Origin: Streptomyces violascens
Lineage (GTDB): Bacteria; Actinomycetota; Actinomycetes; Streptomycetales; Streptomycetaceae
Reading direction: 5' to 3'
NCBI RefSeq assembly: GCF_014649955.1
Contig: NZ_BMUA01000008.1
Span: 1 to 64,000 of the forward strand
DNA: 64,000 nt
Made by a program: the position numbers and the translations under genes. Shown here piece by piece: positions 43,096-51,442 of the stretch (positions are counted from its first letter, which is position 1; the number at the start of each line of letters is the position of its first letter). The notes beneath the pieces were generated by a model, which did no database searches, was not told the DNA's origin, and saw nothing but the letters and a program-made list of their open reading frames with translations.

Positions 43096-43437
43096 TCAGT
43101 CGCGGGAGCGGGCGTCGGCCGATGTGTAACCGCACTTCACGGCGAAGCCGAGGAGGTGGTCCAGCAGCCCGGGGAAGCGCTCCTGCAACTCCTCCAGACG
43201 CAGGGAGTTGTAGCAGCGCGTGCCCTCGGACCGCACGCGCAGCGCGCCTGCCTCGCGAAGGACCTTGAGGTGGTGGGTCATCGTCGACTTGGCGAGGGAA
43301 CCGCCGAGTTCGCCCGCGGTGCGCTCCTTGCCGTCCGCGAGCGCGACGGCGATGCCCAGACGGGTGGCGTCGCTCAATGCGAACAGGACATCTGGCAGGC
43401 AGACGTCTTCGATCTCCGGATGGAAGTAGTGGCGCAC
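43096..43437 (-). CDS. ArsR-family transcriptional regulator
   Basis: A 113-residue winged-helix repressor: FALSDATRLGIAVALADGKERTAGELGG, then TMTHHLKVLREAGALRVRSEGTRCYNSL. GTG start at 43437. Two cysteines (one near the N-terminus in VCLPDV, one near the C-terminus in VKCGYT) do not form a known arsenic site. Divergent from an MFS exporter, 143 bp away, which it probably represses. Confidence 0.87.
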   Translation of the reverse strand: MRHYFHPEIEDVCLPDVLFALSDATRLGIAVALADGKERTAGELGGSLAKSTMTHHLKVLREAGALRVRSEGTRCYNSLRLEELQERFPGLLDHLLGFAVKCGYTSADARSRD

Positions 43438-43580
43438 CCGTCAAGAATCGCACAGCCGCTCAGCTCGCCTCCCGTTCCGCCCCCGCCGTGCGTGGCCTGA
43501 ACGCATCGCTCCACTTGCCCCTGCCGCACCCGGCATCGCAATGTATTGATGTACCAGAACTATCGAACAATGGGGAATCA

Positions 43581-44789
43581 GTGAAACTCGTCTACCTGCT
43601 GGGCCTCGGAGCCTTCGCGCTCGGCCTCGACGCCTACGTCACGGCCGGCCTGCTGCCGTCCATCGCGGCCGACTTCGACGCGACCGTCTCCGCCACCGGC
43701 CAGATGGTCACCGCCTTCACCCTCGCGTACGCCATCGCTTCCCCGATCTTCGCCACCCTGCTCTCCGCGTCGCGGGTACGCACCGGGCTGCTGGCCTCCC
43801 TGGCCGTGTTCGCCCTCGCCAACGCAGGCTCCGCGCTTGCCACTTCGCTGCCCGTACTGCTGATCACCCGCGCCTTCGCCGGCGTCGGCGCCGGCCTCTA
43901 CCTCGCCCTCGCCGCCTCGGCAGCCGCCTCGCTCGTCGACCGGGAACGCCGCGGCCGCGCGCTCGCCGTCATCATGGGCGGGATGAGCTCCGGCACCGTC
44001 CTCGGCGTGCCCGGGGGCGTCTACATCGCCCAGCACACCAGCTGGCGCGCCACACTGTGGCTGGTCTCCGGGATCGGCCTTGTTTCCCTCCTCGGCCTGC
44101 TGCTTCGCCTCCCGCAGCTCCCCGCCACCGAGACGATCAGTCTGCGCCGGCGCGCCCAGGTGGTGACCGACCCCCGCGTCGCCTCGGTCGTCGGCGTCTC
44201 CCTGCTCGCCGCCATTGCCAGCCTCGGTCTCTACACGTACTTCGTCCCCGTCATGGCCACCGGCGCGATGGGCGGCGTGGAGAACATCACCCCGTACCTC
44301 TGGGCCTGGGGCATCGGCGGCGTGGTCGGCAGCGTCCTCATCGGCTCCCTCGTCGACAAGGTGCGCCGCCCGGCCACCCTGGTCGTCGGCATTCTGATCA
44401 TCCTGACCCTCTCTCTGCTGGCCTTCCGGCTCTTCGCCTCCTTCACCCCACTGCTGGCCCTGCTGCCCATCGCGGTGTGGGGCGCGGTCGGATGGGCGCT
44501 CCAAGTCCCGCAGCAGAACGACCTGTTGACCGCGCGCGGCGAGCGGGGCGGCCCGGTTGCCGTCGCCCTCAACGAGTCCGCCCTCTACCTGGGCAGCGCC
44601 ATCGGCTCGGGCCTCGGCGGCGCCGCCTTCGCCTTCGGCTGGAGCGGCTCGGTCCTCCCCCTCTGGGCAGCCGGATTCGCCGCCGCCGCACTGCTCCTCC
44701 AGCTCACCGCCGTACGCGCCGCGGCCAAGAAGTCCTCCCCCGCCACCACGTCCAATGCCGTACCCGCGGCGACGTACGCGACGGACTGA
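43581..44789 (+). CDS. MFS transporter (drug efflux type)
   Basis: A 402-residue, 12-helix major facilitator protein. It has the motif-like GLDAYVTAGLLPSIAADFDATVSATGQMVTAF at the N-terminus, RERRGRALAVIMGGMSSGTVLGVPGGVYI (motif C) and a second half starting VVGVSLLAAIASLGLY. GTG 43581 follows GGGGA by 4 bp. It belongs to the AraJ/DHA1-like efflux group. Paired with the divergent ArsR regulator, so probably an inducible drug or metabolite exporter. Confidence 0.88.
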   Translation: MKLVYLLGLGAFALGLDAYVTAGLLPSIAADFDATVSATGQMVTAFTLAYAIASPIFATLLSASRVRTGLLASLAVFALANAGSALATSLPVLLITRAFAGVGAGLYLALAASAAASLVDRERRGRALAVIMGGMSSGTVLGVPGGVYIAQHTSWRATLWLVSGIGLVSLLGLLLRLPQLPATETISLRRRAQVVTDPRVASVVGVSLLAAIASLGLYTYFVPVMATGAMGGVENITPYLWAWGIGGVVGSVLIGSLVDKVRRPATLVVGILIILTLSLLAFRLFASFTPLLALLPIAVWGAVGWALQVPQQNDLLTARGERGGPVAVALNESALYLGSAIGSGLGGAAFAFGWSGSVLPLWAAGFAAAALLLQLTAVRAAAKKSSPATTSNAVPAATYATD

Positions 44790-44798
44790 GCGTCACGG

Positions 44799-44833
44799 CC
44801 GGTCCCGGGGACCCACGCGGTCCCCTGGACCGG
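44799..44833 (+). terminator. Terminator after the MFS gene
   Basis: CCGGTCCCGGGGACC and GGTCCCCTGGACCGG pair over 15 bp with one mismatch around a 5-base loop, 9 bp after the stop. Confidence 0.75.
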
Positions 44834-44984
44834 CGGGCCCTGCAACCGGTGGACCCGCTCGGGTAGCGCGGCCCGCGAAGTCGCGCGCAAGCCGACCTTT
44901 CGCACGGCGACTCGCGCGCCACGTCGCCCGGTCCTGCTCGGTGACGCCCGGCTCGGCGCGGGCCGTGAACGGGAGGGCAGTCAC

Positions 44985-46034
44985 TCAGCCCGCGACCCGC
45001 ACACCCCGCTCGCCCCCGGCCCCCTCGCGGACCGCGCCCTCTCCCGGCTCCTGTTCGGCGAGCGGGTCGCGGGCCCGGCGCTTGGCGATCACCGCGCAGA
45101 CCATCAGCTGCATCTGGTGGAACAGCATCAGCGGGAGCACCGCAAGCGAGGCCTGGGGGCCGAACAGGACGCTCGCCATGGGGAGGCCGGCGGCCAGGCT
45201 CTTCTTCGAGCCGGCGAACTGGATCGCGATCCGGTCGCCCCGGCCGAAGCCGAGCCGCTTCGCCCCGTACCAGGTCAGCGCGAGCATCCCGGCAAGGAGT
45301 ACGGCCTCGACGGCGAGCAGCGCGCCGAGCCTGGCCACGCTCACCTGGTGCCAGATGCCGCGGACCATGCCCTCGCTGAACGCGCTGTAGACGACCAGCA
45401 GGATCGAGCCCCGGTCGACGTACGAGAGCACCTTCTTGTTCCGGACGAGGAACCCGCCGACCCAGCGCCGCAGGAACTGCCCGGCCAGGAACGGCACCAG
45501 GAGTTGCAGGACGATCTTCAGGAGCGAGTCCGCTGAGAAGCCGCCCCCGCTGTTGCCCAGCAGGCCGGCCGCAAGCAGCGGGGTGAGCAGGATTCCGGCG
45601 ATGCTGGAGAAGGAGCCCGCGCAGATCGCGGCGGGTACGTTGCCGCGGGCGATCGAGGTGAACGCGATCGACGACTGGATCGTGGAGGGCACGAGGCACA
45701 GGAAGAGCAGACCGTTGTAGAGGTCCGGTGTCAGGACGAACGGGACGAGCCCCTTCGTCGCCAGGCCGAGCAGCGGGAACGCCACGAACGTGCAGGCCAG
45801 CACGGTCACGTGGAGTCGCCAGTGGCGCAGTCCGTCCATCGCCTCGCGGGTCGAGAGGCGGGCTCCGTACAGGAAGAACAGGAGCGCGACGGCTCCGGTC
45901 GAGGCGCCGCTCGCGACGTGGGCACCCGGCCCGGAGGCCGGGAGCAGGGCCGCGAGTCCCACCGTCCCGAGCAGCGCCAGTATGTACGGGTCGACCGGCA
46001 GCCAGGACGGCAGCTTCGGGGTGCGGCGGCTCAT
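44985..46034 (-). CDS. Bile acid:sodium symporter family (SBF-like, YfeH type) transporter
   Basis: A 349-residue protein with about ten membrane segments: LALLGTVGLAALLP, GAVALLFFLYGARLSTREAMDGL, NGLLFLCLVPSTIQSSIAFTSIARGN and GSKKSLAAGLPMASVLF are characteristic of the SBF-like/P7 family. Substrate is not predictable (small organic acids are plausible). ATG 46034 is chosen, GTG 46043 is possible. It diverges from a LysR regulator that probably controls it. Confidence 0.87.
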   Translation of the reverse strand: MSRRTPKLPSWLPVDPYILALLGTVGLAALLPASGPGAHVASGASTGAVALLFFLYGARLSTREAMDGLRHWRLHVTVLACTFVAFPLLGLATKGLVPFVLTPDLYNGLLFLCLVPSTIQSSIAFTSIARGNVPAAICAGSFSSIAGILLTPLLAAGLLGNSGGGFSADSLLKIVLQLLVPFLAGQFLRRWVGGFLVRNKKVLSYVDRGSILLVVYSAFSEGMVRGIWHQVSVARLGALLAVEAVLLAGMLALTWYGAKRLGFGRGDRIAIQFAGSKKSLAAGLPMASVLFGPQASLAVLPLMLFHQMQLMVCAVIAKRRARDPLAEQEPGEGAVREGAGGERGVRVAG

Positions 46035-46185
46035 GTGCTCCACTTACGGTGCGTTTATGTGTCCGGCGGCGTGCGGACCCGGATCGTGCCCTCTCGATGG
46101 TGCTCCTCTTCCAGCCGATCGGGAATCCCGTACACCACTCTCACTGTCATCACGTTCCGCGATGAGCGGAGCTACCGTGGGCTCC

Positions 46186-47061
46186 ATGTACGACGCGAAC
46201 CAGCTCCGGACCTTCCTCGCCGTCGCCCAGACCCTCAATTTCACGCAGGCCGCGCGGAGGCTCGGGCTGCGGCAGTCGACGGTGAGCCAGCACGTGCGCC
46301 GCCTGGAGGACGCGGCCGGGCGGCAGCTGTTCAGCCGGGACACGCACAGCGTGCGGCTGACGGAGGACGGGGAGGCGATGCTCGGCTTCGCACGGACGAT
46401 CCTGGCCGCGCACGAGCGGGCCGCGAACTACTTCACCGGGACGCGGCTGCGCGGCCGGCTGCGGTTCGGCGCCTCCGAGGACTTCGTCCTGACGAGGCTC
46501 CCGGAGATCCTCCAGTCGTTCCGCCGCGACCACCCCGAGGTCGACCTGGAGCTGACCGTCGAGCTGTCCGGCACCCTGCACCGGCGCCTTGAGGGGGGCC
46601 GCCTCGACCTGGTGCTCGCCAAGCGCCGGCCCGGTGACAGCCACGGCGAGCTGGTGTGGACGGACGAGCTGTGCTGGATCGGGGCGCCCGGGCTGCGCCT
46701 CGACTCCGAGCGGCCCGTCCCGCTGATCCTTTTCCCGCCGCCCGGCATCACCCGGGCGCGGGCACTCGAAGTCCTGGAGGAACACGGGCGTTCCTGGCGC
46801 ATCGCCTGTACGAGCGGCAGCCTGAGCGGCTTGATCGCGGCGGCCCGAGCCGGCCTCGGCGTGATGGCCCACACCCGCGGCCTGATCCCGCCCGGCCTCG
46901 ACCCTCTTCCGGCCCGAGCGGGTCTGCCGGAGCTCGGCGTGGTGGACTTCGTGCTGCTGCACAACCGGCGAGGCTCGGCCGCCCAGGAGGCGGCGGGCGC
47001 CCTGGCCTCGGCGATCCTGGCGGGCGGCGACCGGCTGCACGCGGGGCGCCGGAAGGGCTGA
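46186..47061 (+). CDS. LysR-family transcriptional regulator
   Basis: A 291-residue LysR protein. The DNA-binding domain is residues 1-62 (NQLRTFLAVAQTLNFTQAARRLGLRQSTVSQHVRRLEDAAGRQLFSR), followed by a two-lobed co-inducer domain (LRFGASEDFVLTRLPEIL … SGLIAAARAGLGVMAHT). The conserved start MYDANQLRTF supports 46186. It sits 150 bp from the divergent symporter gene, the classical LysR arrangement. Confidence 0.92.
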   Translation: MYDANQLRTFLAVAQTLNFTQAARRLGLRQSTVSQHVRRLEDAAGRQLFSRDTHSVRLTEDGEAMLGFARTILAAHERAANYFTGTRLRGRLRFGASEDFVLTRLPEILQSFRRDHPEVDLELTVELSGTLHRRLEGGRLDLVLAKRRPGDSHGELVWTDELCWIGAPGLRLDSERPVPLILFPPPGITRARALEVLEEHGRSWRIACTSGSLSGLIAAARAGLGVMAHTRGLIPPGLDPLPARAGLPELGVVDFVLLHNRRGSAAQEAAGALASAILAGGDRLHAGRRKG

Positions 47062-47642
47062 GCGCCTGTGTGTGCATGCCGTCCGCACGCCGGCGGGGTT
47101 CGGGCGCGGGCTCTGTGCCCTGGCGAATCGGCGCCGGAACGCTGAGCTGTTTGATGCGGCGCAGCCTCGTCGTCGTCTCGATGTGCTGGATGCCGTCGAG
47201 GGTGCCGAGCCGGCCGCTGAGGTAGGCGTAGAGCTCGGCCGTGCCGCGGGTCAGGACCGCCGCGACCAGGTCGGACGGGCCGGCGGAGGCCGCGACGAAG
47301 GCGACCTCCGGGTGGCGGGCGATGGCTTCGCCGACGCGGTGCAGGGCGGCGGGGGCGGCCGTGGTCCACAGGGTGGTGCCGACGGGGAAGCCGATGTCCT
47401 CGGGCCGGTACTCGACGTCGAGGTACAGGGCACGCGAGGCGAGCAGTGCGGCGAGCCTGCGTTTGACCGCCGACTCCGAGCGCCCGGTGGCGAGTTGGAG
47501 CTCGGGGTAGGTGGCGCGGCCGTCCCGTTCCAGCCTGGACGAGGGGCTCGTCGTCCGGTGTGACGCGGCCGGGGACGGCGGGCCGCGGCAGCTCCGTGTG
47601 CAGGGCGGCGGCCTGCGCCTCGCTGAGCGCGCCGGACTTCAT
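47062..47642 (-). pseudogene. Lrp/AsnC-family regulator remnant
   Basis: Minus-strand protein begins MKSGALSEAQ near 47642 and reads VTPDDEPL. It then loses frame by one base in GTCCAGGCTGG and resumes as RLERDGRATYPELQLATGRSESAVKRRL (helix-turn-helix) plus an Lrp ligand domain (RALYLDVEYRPEDIGF … TAELYAYLSGRLGTLDGIQHIETTTRLRRIKQL). The resumed frame has no stop before it runs into the convergent lysR gene, so the natural 3' end is lost as well. Confidence 0.72.
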
Positions 47643-47722
47643 GAGCCAGCCGTCGCTGCCCCCGAAGGCCCAACCACATGGTCTCCGAGCACATGGGGTC
47701 CGACCACACGGCGCTCGATCAC

Positions 47723-47896
47723 ATGGTGCGCGTCGCCTTCGCGTCCGGCTTGAACCTGGTGGCGGTGGTCGCGGAAACGGCCGGGATCGTGGCCGGCGTG
47801 CTGGTACTCGCGCTCGTACGCGCTCGGCGTGAGCCGCCCGCCGAAGACAGCCGGGACCTGGGGCGGGAGCACATGCCGGTGGCAGAAACCGTGTAG
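47723..47896 (+). CDS. Possible small membrane protein
   Basis: A 57-residue frame with one strong hydrophobic helix (LNLVAVVAETAGIVAGVLVLALV) followed by a charged tail. It lies between the lrp remnant and the acyl-CoA synthetase, next to short CACATGG-type repeats at 47675-47727. No ribosome site is clear and no family is recognised. It may be real or a scrap of a larger deleted gene. The 290 bp after it contain no gene. Confidence 0.3.
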   Translation: MVRVAFASGLNLVAVVAETAGIVAGVLVLALVRARREPPAEDSRDLGREHMPVAETV

Positions 47897-48186
47897 GCGC
47901 GGCACGCGTCGCCGGAGTGCGGTCCGGACCCGAACCCCGCACAGCCGTGGGCTGAGGGTGACCGGAGCGTACAGATTCCGTGGAGATTGCCTTCCGTAGA
48001 ACCCGCCTTTGAGTCAGCAATGCGCCCGAGCGGTCCCCATGTGGGCCCGCTTCGGGCGCTGACCTGTGAAGACACCGTCCGTCTCGACTTGCAGGAGACC
48101 TCTGTCACCGAAACTCCCCGTGAGGTACGGTCACCGCGCTGTGCGGAGCGCCACCGGGGGTGGCCACCCCGGAGGGAGGCAGGTCA

Positions 48187-50010
48187 TTGCGCGAGTTCAC
48201 GGTCCCACCCATGGCGACGGCGCCTCAGGTCGGCGGGCTGGCGGACGCGGTCTTCGATCATGCCCTGGACGACCCCCACCGCGTATCCCTCTGCCGCAAG
48301 GACGACTCCGGCAAGTGGGAGGACGTGACCGCCTCCGCGTTCCGGGACCAAGTGTTCGCGCTGGCCAAGGGATTGATCGCGGACGGGGTGCGGTTCGGGG
48401 ACCGGGTCGCCATCATGGCGCGCACCCGCTACGAGTGGACGCTGTTCGACTTCGCTCTGTGGACGATCGGGGCCCAGCCGGTGCCGATCTACCCGACGTC
48501 CTCCGCCGAGCAGGTCTTCTGGATGCTGCACGACTCCGAGGCCACCGCGTGTGTGGTGGAGCACGAGGACCATTCGATGACGATCGGCTCGGTCGTCGAC
48601 CGCCTCCCCCACCTCAAACGCCTGTGGCAGCTGGACACCGGGGCGCTGGAAGAACTGCTCAGAATCGGTGGATCCATCGACGACGAGGTGGTCCATCGGC
48701 ACCGGCGGGCCGTGACACCGGACTCGGTGGCGACCGTCATCTACACCTCGGGCACCACAGGACGCCCCAAAGGGTGTGTGATCACCCACGCCAACTTCAT
48801 GTTCGAGACGGACATGCTGATCTCCCGCTGGGAGCCGGTGTTCCACTCCCGCCCCGGCGACGAGGCGTCCACGCTGCTGTTCCTGCCACTGGCCCATGTC
48901 TTCGGCCGCATGGTGGAGGTCGCCGCGATCCGGGGCCGGGTGAAGCTGGGCCACCAGCCCGCCCTCTCCGCGTCCGCGCTACTGCCCGACCTGCAGTCCT
49001 TCCGGCCCACCTTCATCCTCGCGGTCCCGTACATCTTCGAGAAGGTCTTCAACGCGGCCCGCCGCAGGGCCGAGGCGGACGGGAAGACGGGGCCGTTCGA
49101 CAAGTCCGTCGACATCGCGGTCAAGTATGCGGAGGCCCTGGAACAGAAGGCCTTCGGCCTCGGGCCCGGCCCCTCGGCGGCGCTGCGGATGCAGCACCAG
49201 TTCTTCGAGAAAACGGTGTACGGCAAGGTCCGGGACGCGATGGGCGGGCGGGTGCGGCACGCCATGTCGGGCGGCTCCAGTATGGGCCGCCGGCTCGGCC
49301 TGTTCTTCGAGGGCGCGGGCGTCACGATCTTCGAGGGCTACGGCCTGACCGAGTCGACCGCCGCCGCGACCGCCAATCCCCCCGAGCGCACGCGGTACGG
49401 CACGGTCGGCCAGCCCATCCCCGGCACCACCGTGCACATCGCCGACGACGGAGAGGTGTGGATCCACGGCGGGCAGGTGTTCTCCGGCTACCTCAACGAG
49501 CCGAAGGCCACCGAGGCCGTGCTCCGCGAGGGCTGGCTGGCCACCGGGGACATCGGGGCGCTCGACGAGGACGGCTACCTCACCATCACCGGGCGCAAGA
49601 AGGAGATCCTGGTGACCTCGGGCGGCAAGAGTGTGTCGCCGGTCGCCCTGGAGGAACGGGTGCGAGCCCATCCCCTGGTCGCCCAGTGCATCGTGGTCGG
49701 CAACGACCGCCCGTACATCGCGGCCCTCGTCACCCTCGACCAGGAGGGCGTGGACCACTGGCTCGCCATGCGCGGCAAGCCCCCGCTCACCCCCTCCGAG
49801 CTCGTACGCGACCCGGATCTGGAGACCGAGGTACGCCGCGCGGTGGTCGCCGCCAACACCCTGGTGTCCCAGGCGGAGTCGATCCGCACGTTTCGGATAC
49901 TGGCCCACCAGTTCACGGAGGAACACGGCCTCCTCACACCGTCCCTGAAGCTGAAGCGCCGGGCGATCGAGAACGCGTACGAGGTCGAGGTGGACGCGCT
50001 GTACGGGTGA
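48187..50010 (+). CDS. Long-chain acyl-CoA synthetase (AMP-forming)
   Basis: A 607-residue ANL-superfamily ligase that activates fatty acids to acyl-CoA via acyl-AMP. Motifs: VIYTSGTTGRPKGCVITH (P-loop), FEGYGLTESTAA (A5), WLATGDIGALDEDGYLTITGRKKEILVTSGGKSVSP (A7-A9) and a late KLKRR; the FACS-type insertion puts it with the long-chain FadD15-like group. TTG 48187 is supported by GGAGGGAGG ~8 bp upstream; GTG 48160 is the alternative. Confidence 0.9.
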   Translation: MREFTVPPMATAPQVGGLADAVFDHALDDPHRVSLCRKDDSGKWEDVTASAFRDQVFALAKGLIADGVRFGDRVAIMARTRYEWTLFDFALWTIGAQPVPIYPTSSAEQVFWMLHDSEATACVVEHEDHSMTIGSVVDRLPHLKRLWQLDTGALEELLRIGGSIDDEVVHRHRRAVTPDSVATVIYTSGTTGRPKGCVITHANFMFETDMLISRWEPVFHSRPGDEASTLLFLPLAHVFGRMVEVAAIRGRVKLGHQPALSASALLPDLQSFRPTFILAVPYIFEKVFNAARRRAEADGKTGPFDKSVDIAVKYAEALEQKAFGLGPGPSAALRMQHQFFEKTVYGKVRDAMGGRVRHAMSGGSSMGRRLGLFFEGAGVTIFEGYGLTESTAAATANPPERTRYGTVGQPIPGTTVHIADDGEVWIHGGQVFSGYLNEPKATEAVLREGWLATGDIGALDEDGYLTITGRKKEILVTSGGKSVSPVALEERVRAHPLVAQCIVVGNDRPYIAALVTLDQEGVDHWLAMRGKPPLTPSELVRDPDLETEVRRAVVAANTLVSQAESIRTFRILAHQFTEEHGLLTPSLKLKRRAIENAYEVEVDALYG

Positions 50011-50074
50011 GGGGGCGCCCGACCGGGAGTGAAGCCGGGCGCACTCGGCGCGGCAACAAGCCGATGTTTCGGCG

Positions 50075-50221
50075 CTACAAAATACCGATGTTGGTGAGCG
50101 GGATGTTCCAGTCGTTGCTCTCGGCATGGCGGCCCGGGTCGTCCTGAGCCGCGGCCGGCAGCGCGAACAGCATCAGTCCGGCGACAACAACGGCCAAGAC
50201 GGCGGCGACACGACGCTTCAC
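50075..50221 (-). CDS. Very short secreted peptide (48 aa)
   Basis: GTG 50221 with GGAG 5 bp upstream opens a 48-residue ORF. It is a signal peptide (KRRVAAVLAVVVAGLMLFALPAAA) followed by a ~24-residue mature peptide, QDDPGRHAESNDWNIPLTNIGIL. No cysteines. The clear ribosome site and signal peptide make it likely to be real. Function unknown; size would suit a small secreted signal or surface peptide. Confidence 0.6.
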   Translation of the reverse strand: MKRRVAAVLAVVVAGLMLFALPAAAQDDPGRHAESNDWNIPLTNIGIL

Positions 50222-50377
50222 ATTTACTCCTCGACGAGGACGGTAGCGCCCCACGCTGCTCCGAGCCGGGGCATGAGCACCGCATGCCCCGGCGCAGACG
50301 CGCGACGGGGCATGCAGCAACTGCCGAAAACCGGCATACATACAGAGAGTCGCCCTTGGGGCGTAGTGCGGTTGGGT

Positions 50378-50710
50378 CTACTGCATGCCGCCGTACGTGG
50401 CCACGGCGTTGGCCTGCGAGCTGGCCACAGCAGTGCCGCCTCCATAGGCCACGGCGTTGGCCTGCGAGCTGGCCACAGCGACGGCCCGCGGATAGACCGG
50501 GGCGGGAGCCGGGCCGGGTGGAGGTGCGTCATAGCCGGGGGCGGGCGCGTCGTAGCCGGGGGCGGGGGCGTCGTATCCGGGGGCGGGGGCGTCATAGCCG
50601 GGGGCGGGGGCGGGGGTGTCGTAGCCATCGGCGAAGCTGACTCCGACACCGAGGGCGGACAGCCCCGTAACCGCTGCGACTAGGACGGCAGCGCGCTGAA
50701 ACTTGCGCAT
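50378..50710 (-). CDS. Secreted repeat protein (PAPGYDA and ASSQANAVA repeats)
   Basis: A 110-residue protein with an N-terminal signal peptide (AAVLVAAVTGLSALGVGVSFA). The mature part has four tandem PAPGYDA heptads, then a Pro-rich linker, then two copies of AVASSQANAVA separated by YGGG. The second repeat is hydrophobic/polar alternating and could self-associate as beta strands, somewhat like chaplins, but without their cysteines. Not a family I recognise. Confidence 0.65.
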   Translation of the reverse strand: MRKFQRAAVLVAAVTGLSALGVGVSFADGYDTPAPAPGYDAPAPGYDAPAPGYDAPAPGYDAPPPGPAPAPVYPRAVAVASSQANAVAYGGGTAVASSQANAVATYGGMQ

Positions 50711-51041
50711 GGTTTGGCCCTTTCCTACCTGGGCGCGAAGCCCTGGGTTGATTGCTCAGCGTGAAGATATATATAAAAATCGCGGCAATCTGGGACCTTT
50801 GCCCTGCCATGTGTCGTGTCGGCTCACGGCGAGACAGCTCTCGACCTCTGTCCTGTGCAGGAAGCGGACGTTCGCTCAACATGGGCCGGGGTATATGGAG
50901 TTGGTCCGTCCGGGGCGGGACGAGGAGATTTCCCCTTCCCTGTCACACCCATCCGCCCGGCCGTGTCACGGCGGTGAGACGCAGAGACCGATACGGGCAC
51001 CGACCCACCTGGCGGGTCCGCCGAGTGAGGGGAACGGCACC
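50711..51041. other. Intergenic stretch with an AT-rich segment
   Basis: No gene is visible. A markedly AT-rich run (ATATATATAAAAAT, near 50766-50780) lies just upstream of the repeat-protein gene on the minus strand and may be its promoter. Confidence 0.4.
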
Positions 51042-51359
51042 ATGCCGACCAACGTCATGTACGTGACCGTCTACGTCACCGACCGGGACCGCGCCCTCGA
51101 CTTCCACAGGGAGAAGCTCGGCCCGGAGAAGCGGCTCGACTTCCCGGGGCCGGGCGGACGCTTCCTCACCGTGGGTGCTCCCGGGGATGGGTTCGAGTTC
51201 ATCCTGTGGTCGCACCCTGCGTCCGCGGGTCGGCCCGTCGAACCGGGCGCCACGCCCGGGCCGGTCATCCTGGAATCGGACGCCCTGCGCGCCGACTTCA
51301 AGGCGCTCCCAGAGCACGCGCCCCGCTTACGGAACAGCGCCGCTGGTGTGCCGGGGTGA
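51042..51359 (+). pseudogene. VOC/glyoxalase-family protein, C-terminally truncated
   Basis: GAGGGG precedes ATG 51042. The protein opens as a standard VOC fold (MYVTVYVTDRDRALDFHREKLG, GGRFLTVGAPGDGFEFILW, GPVILESDALRADFKAL), then diverges into RLRNSAAGVPG and stops at 105 residues. The second betaalphabetabetabeta unit should supply the last metal ligand (…NxxEL) and is absent. Probably a dead or severely shortened glyoxalase-like gene. Confidence 0.65.
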
Positions 51360-51442
51360 CACACCCCCGCACACCAGCGGGACCAGCTGGGTTTTCGGTC
51401 AACCCCCCTTAATTGCAGGGCTACTTGACCAGAATTGCCGGG

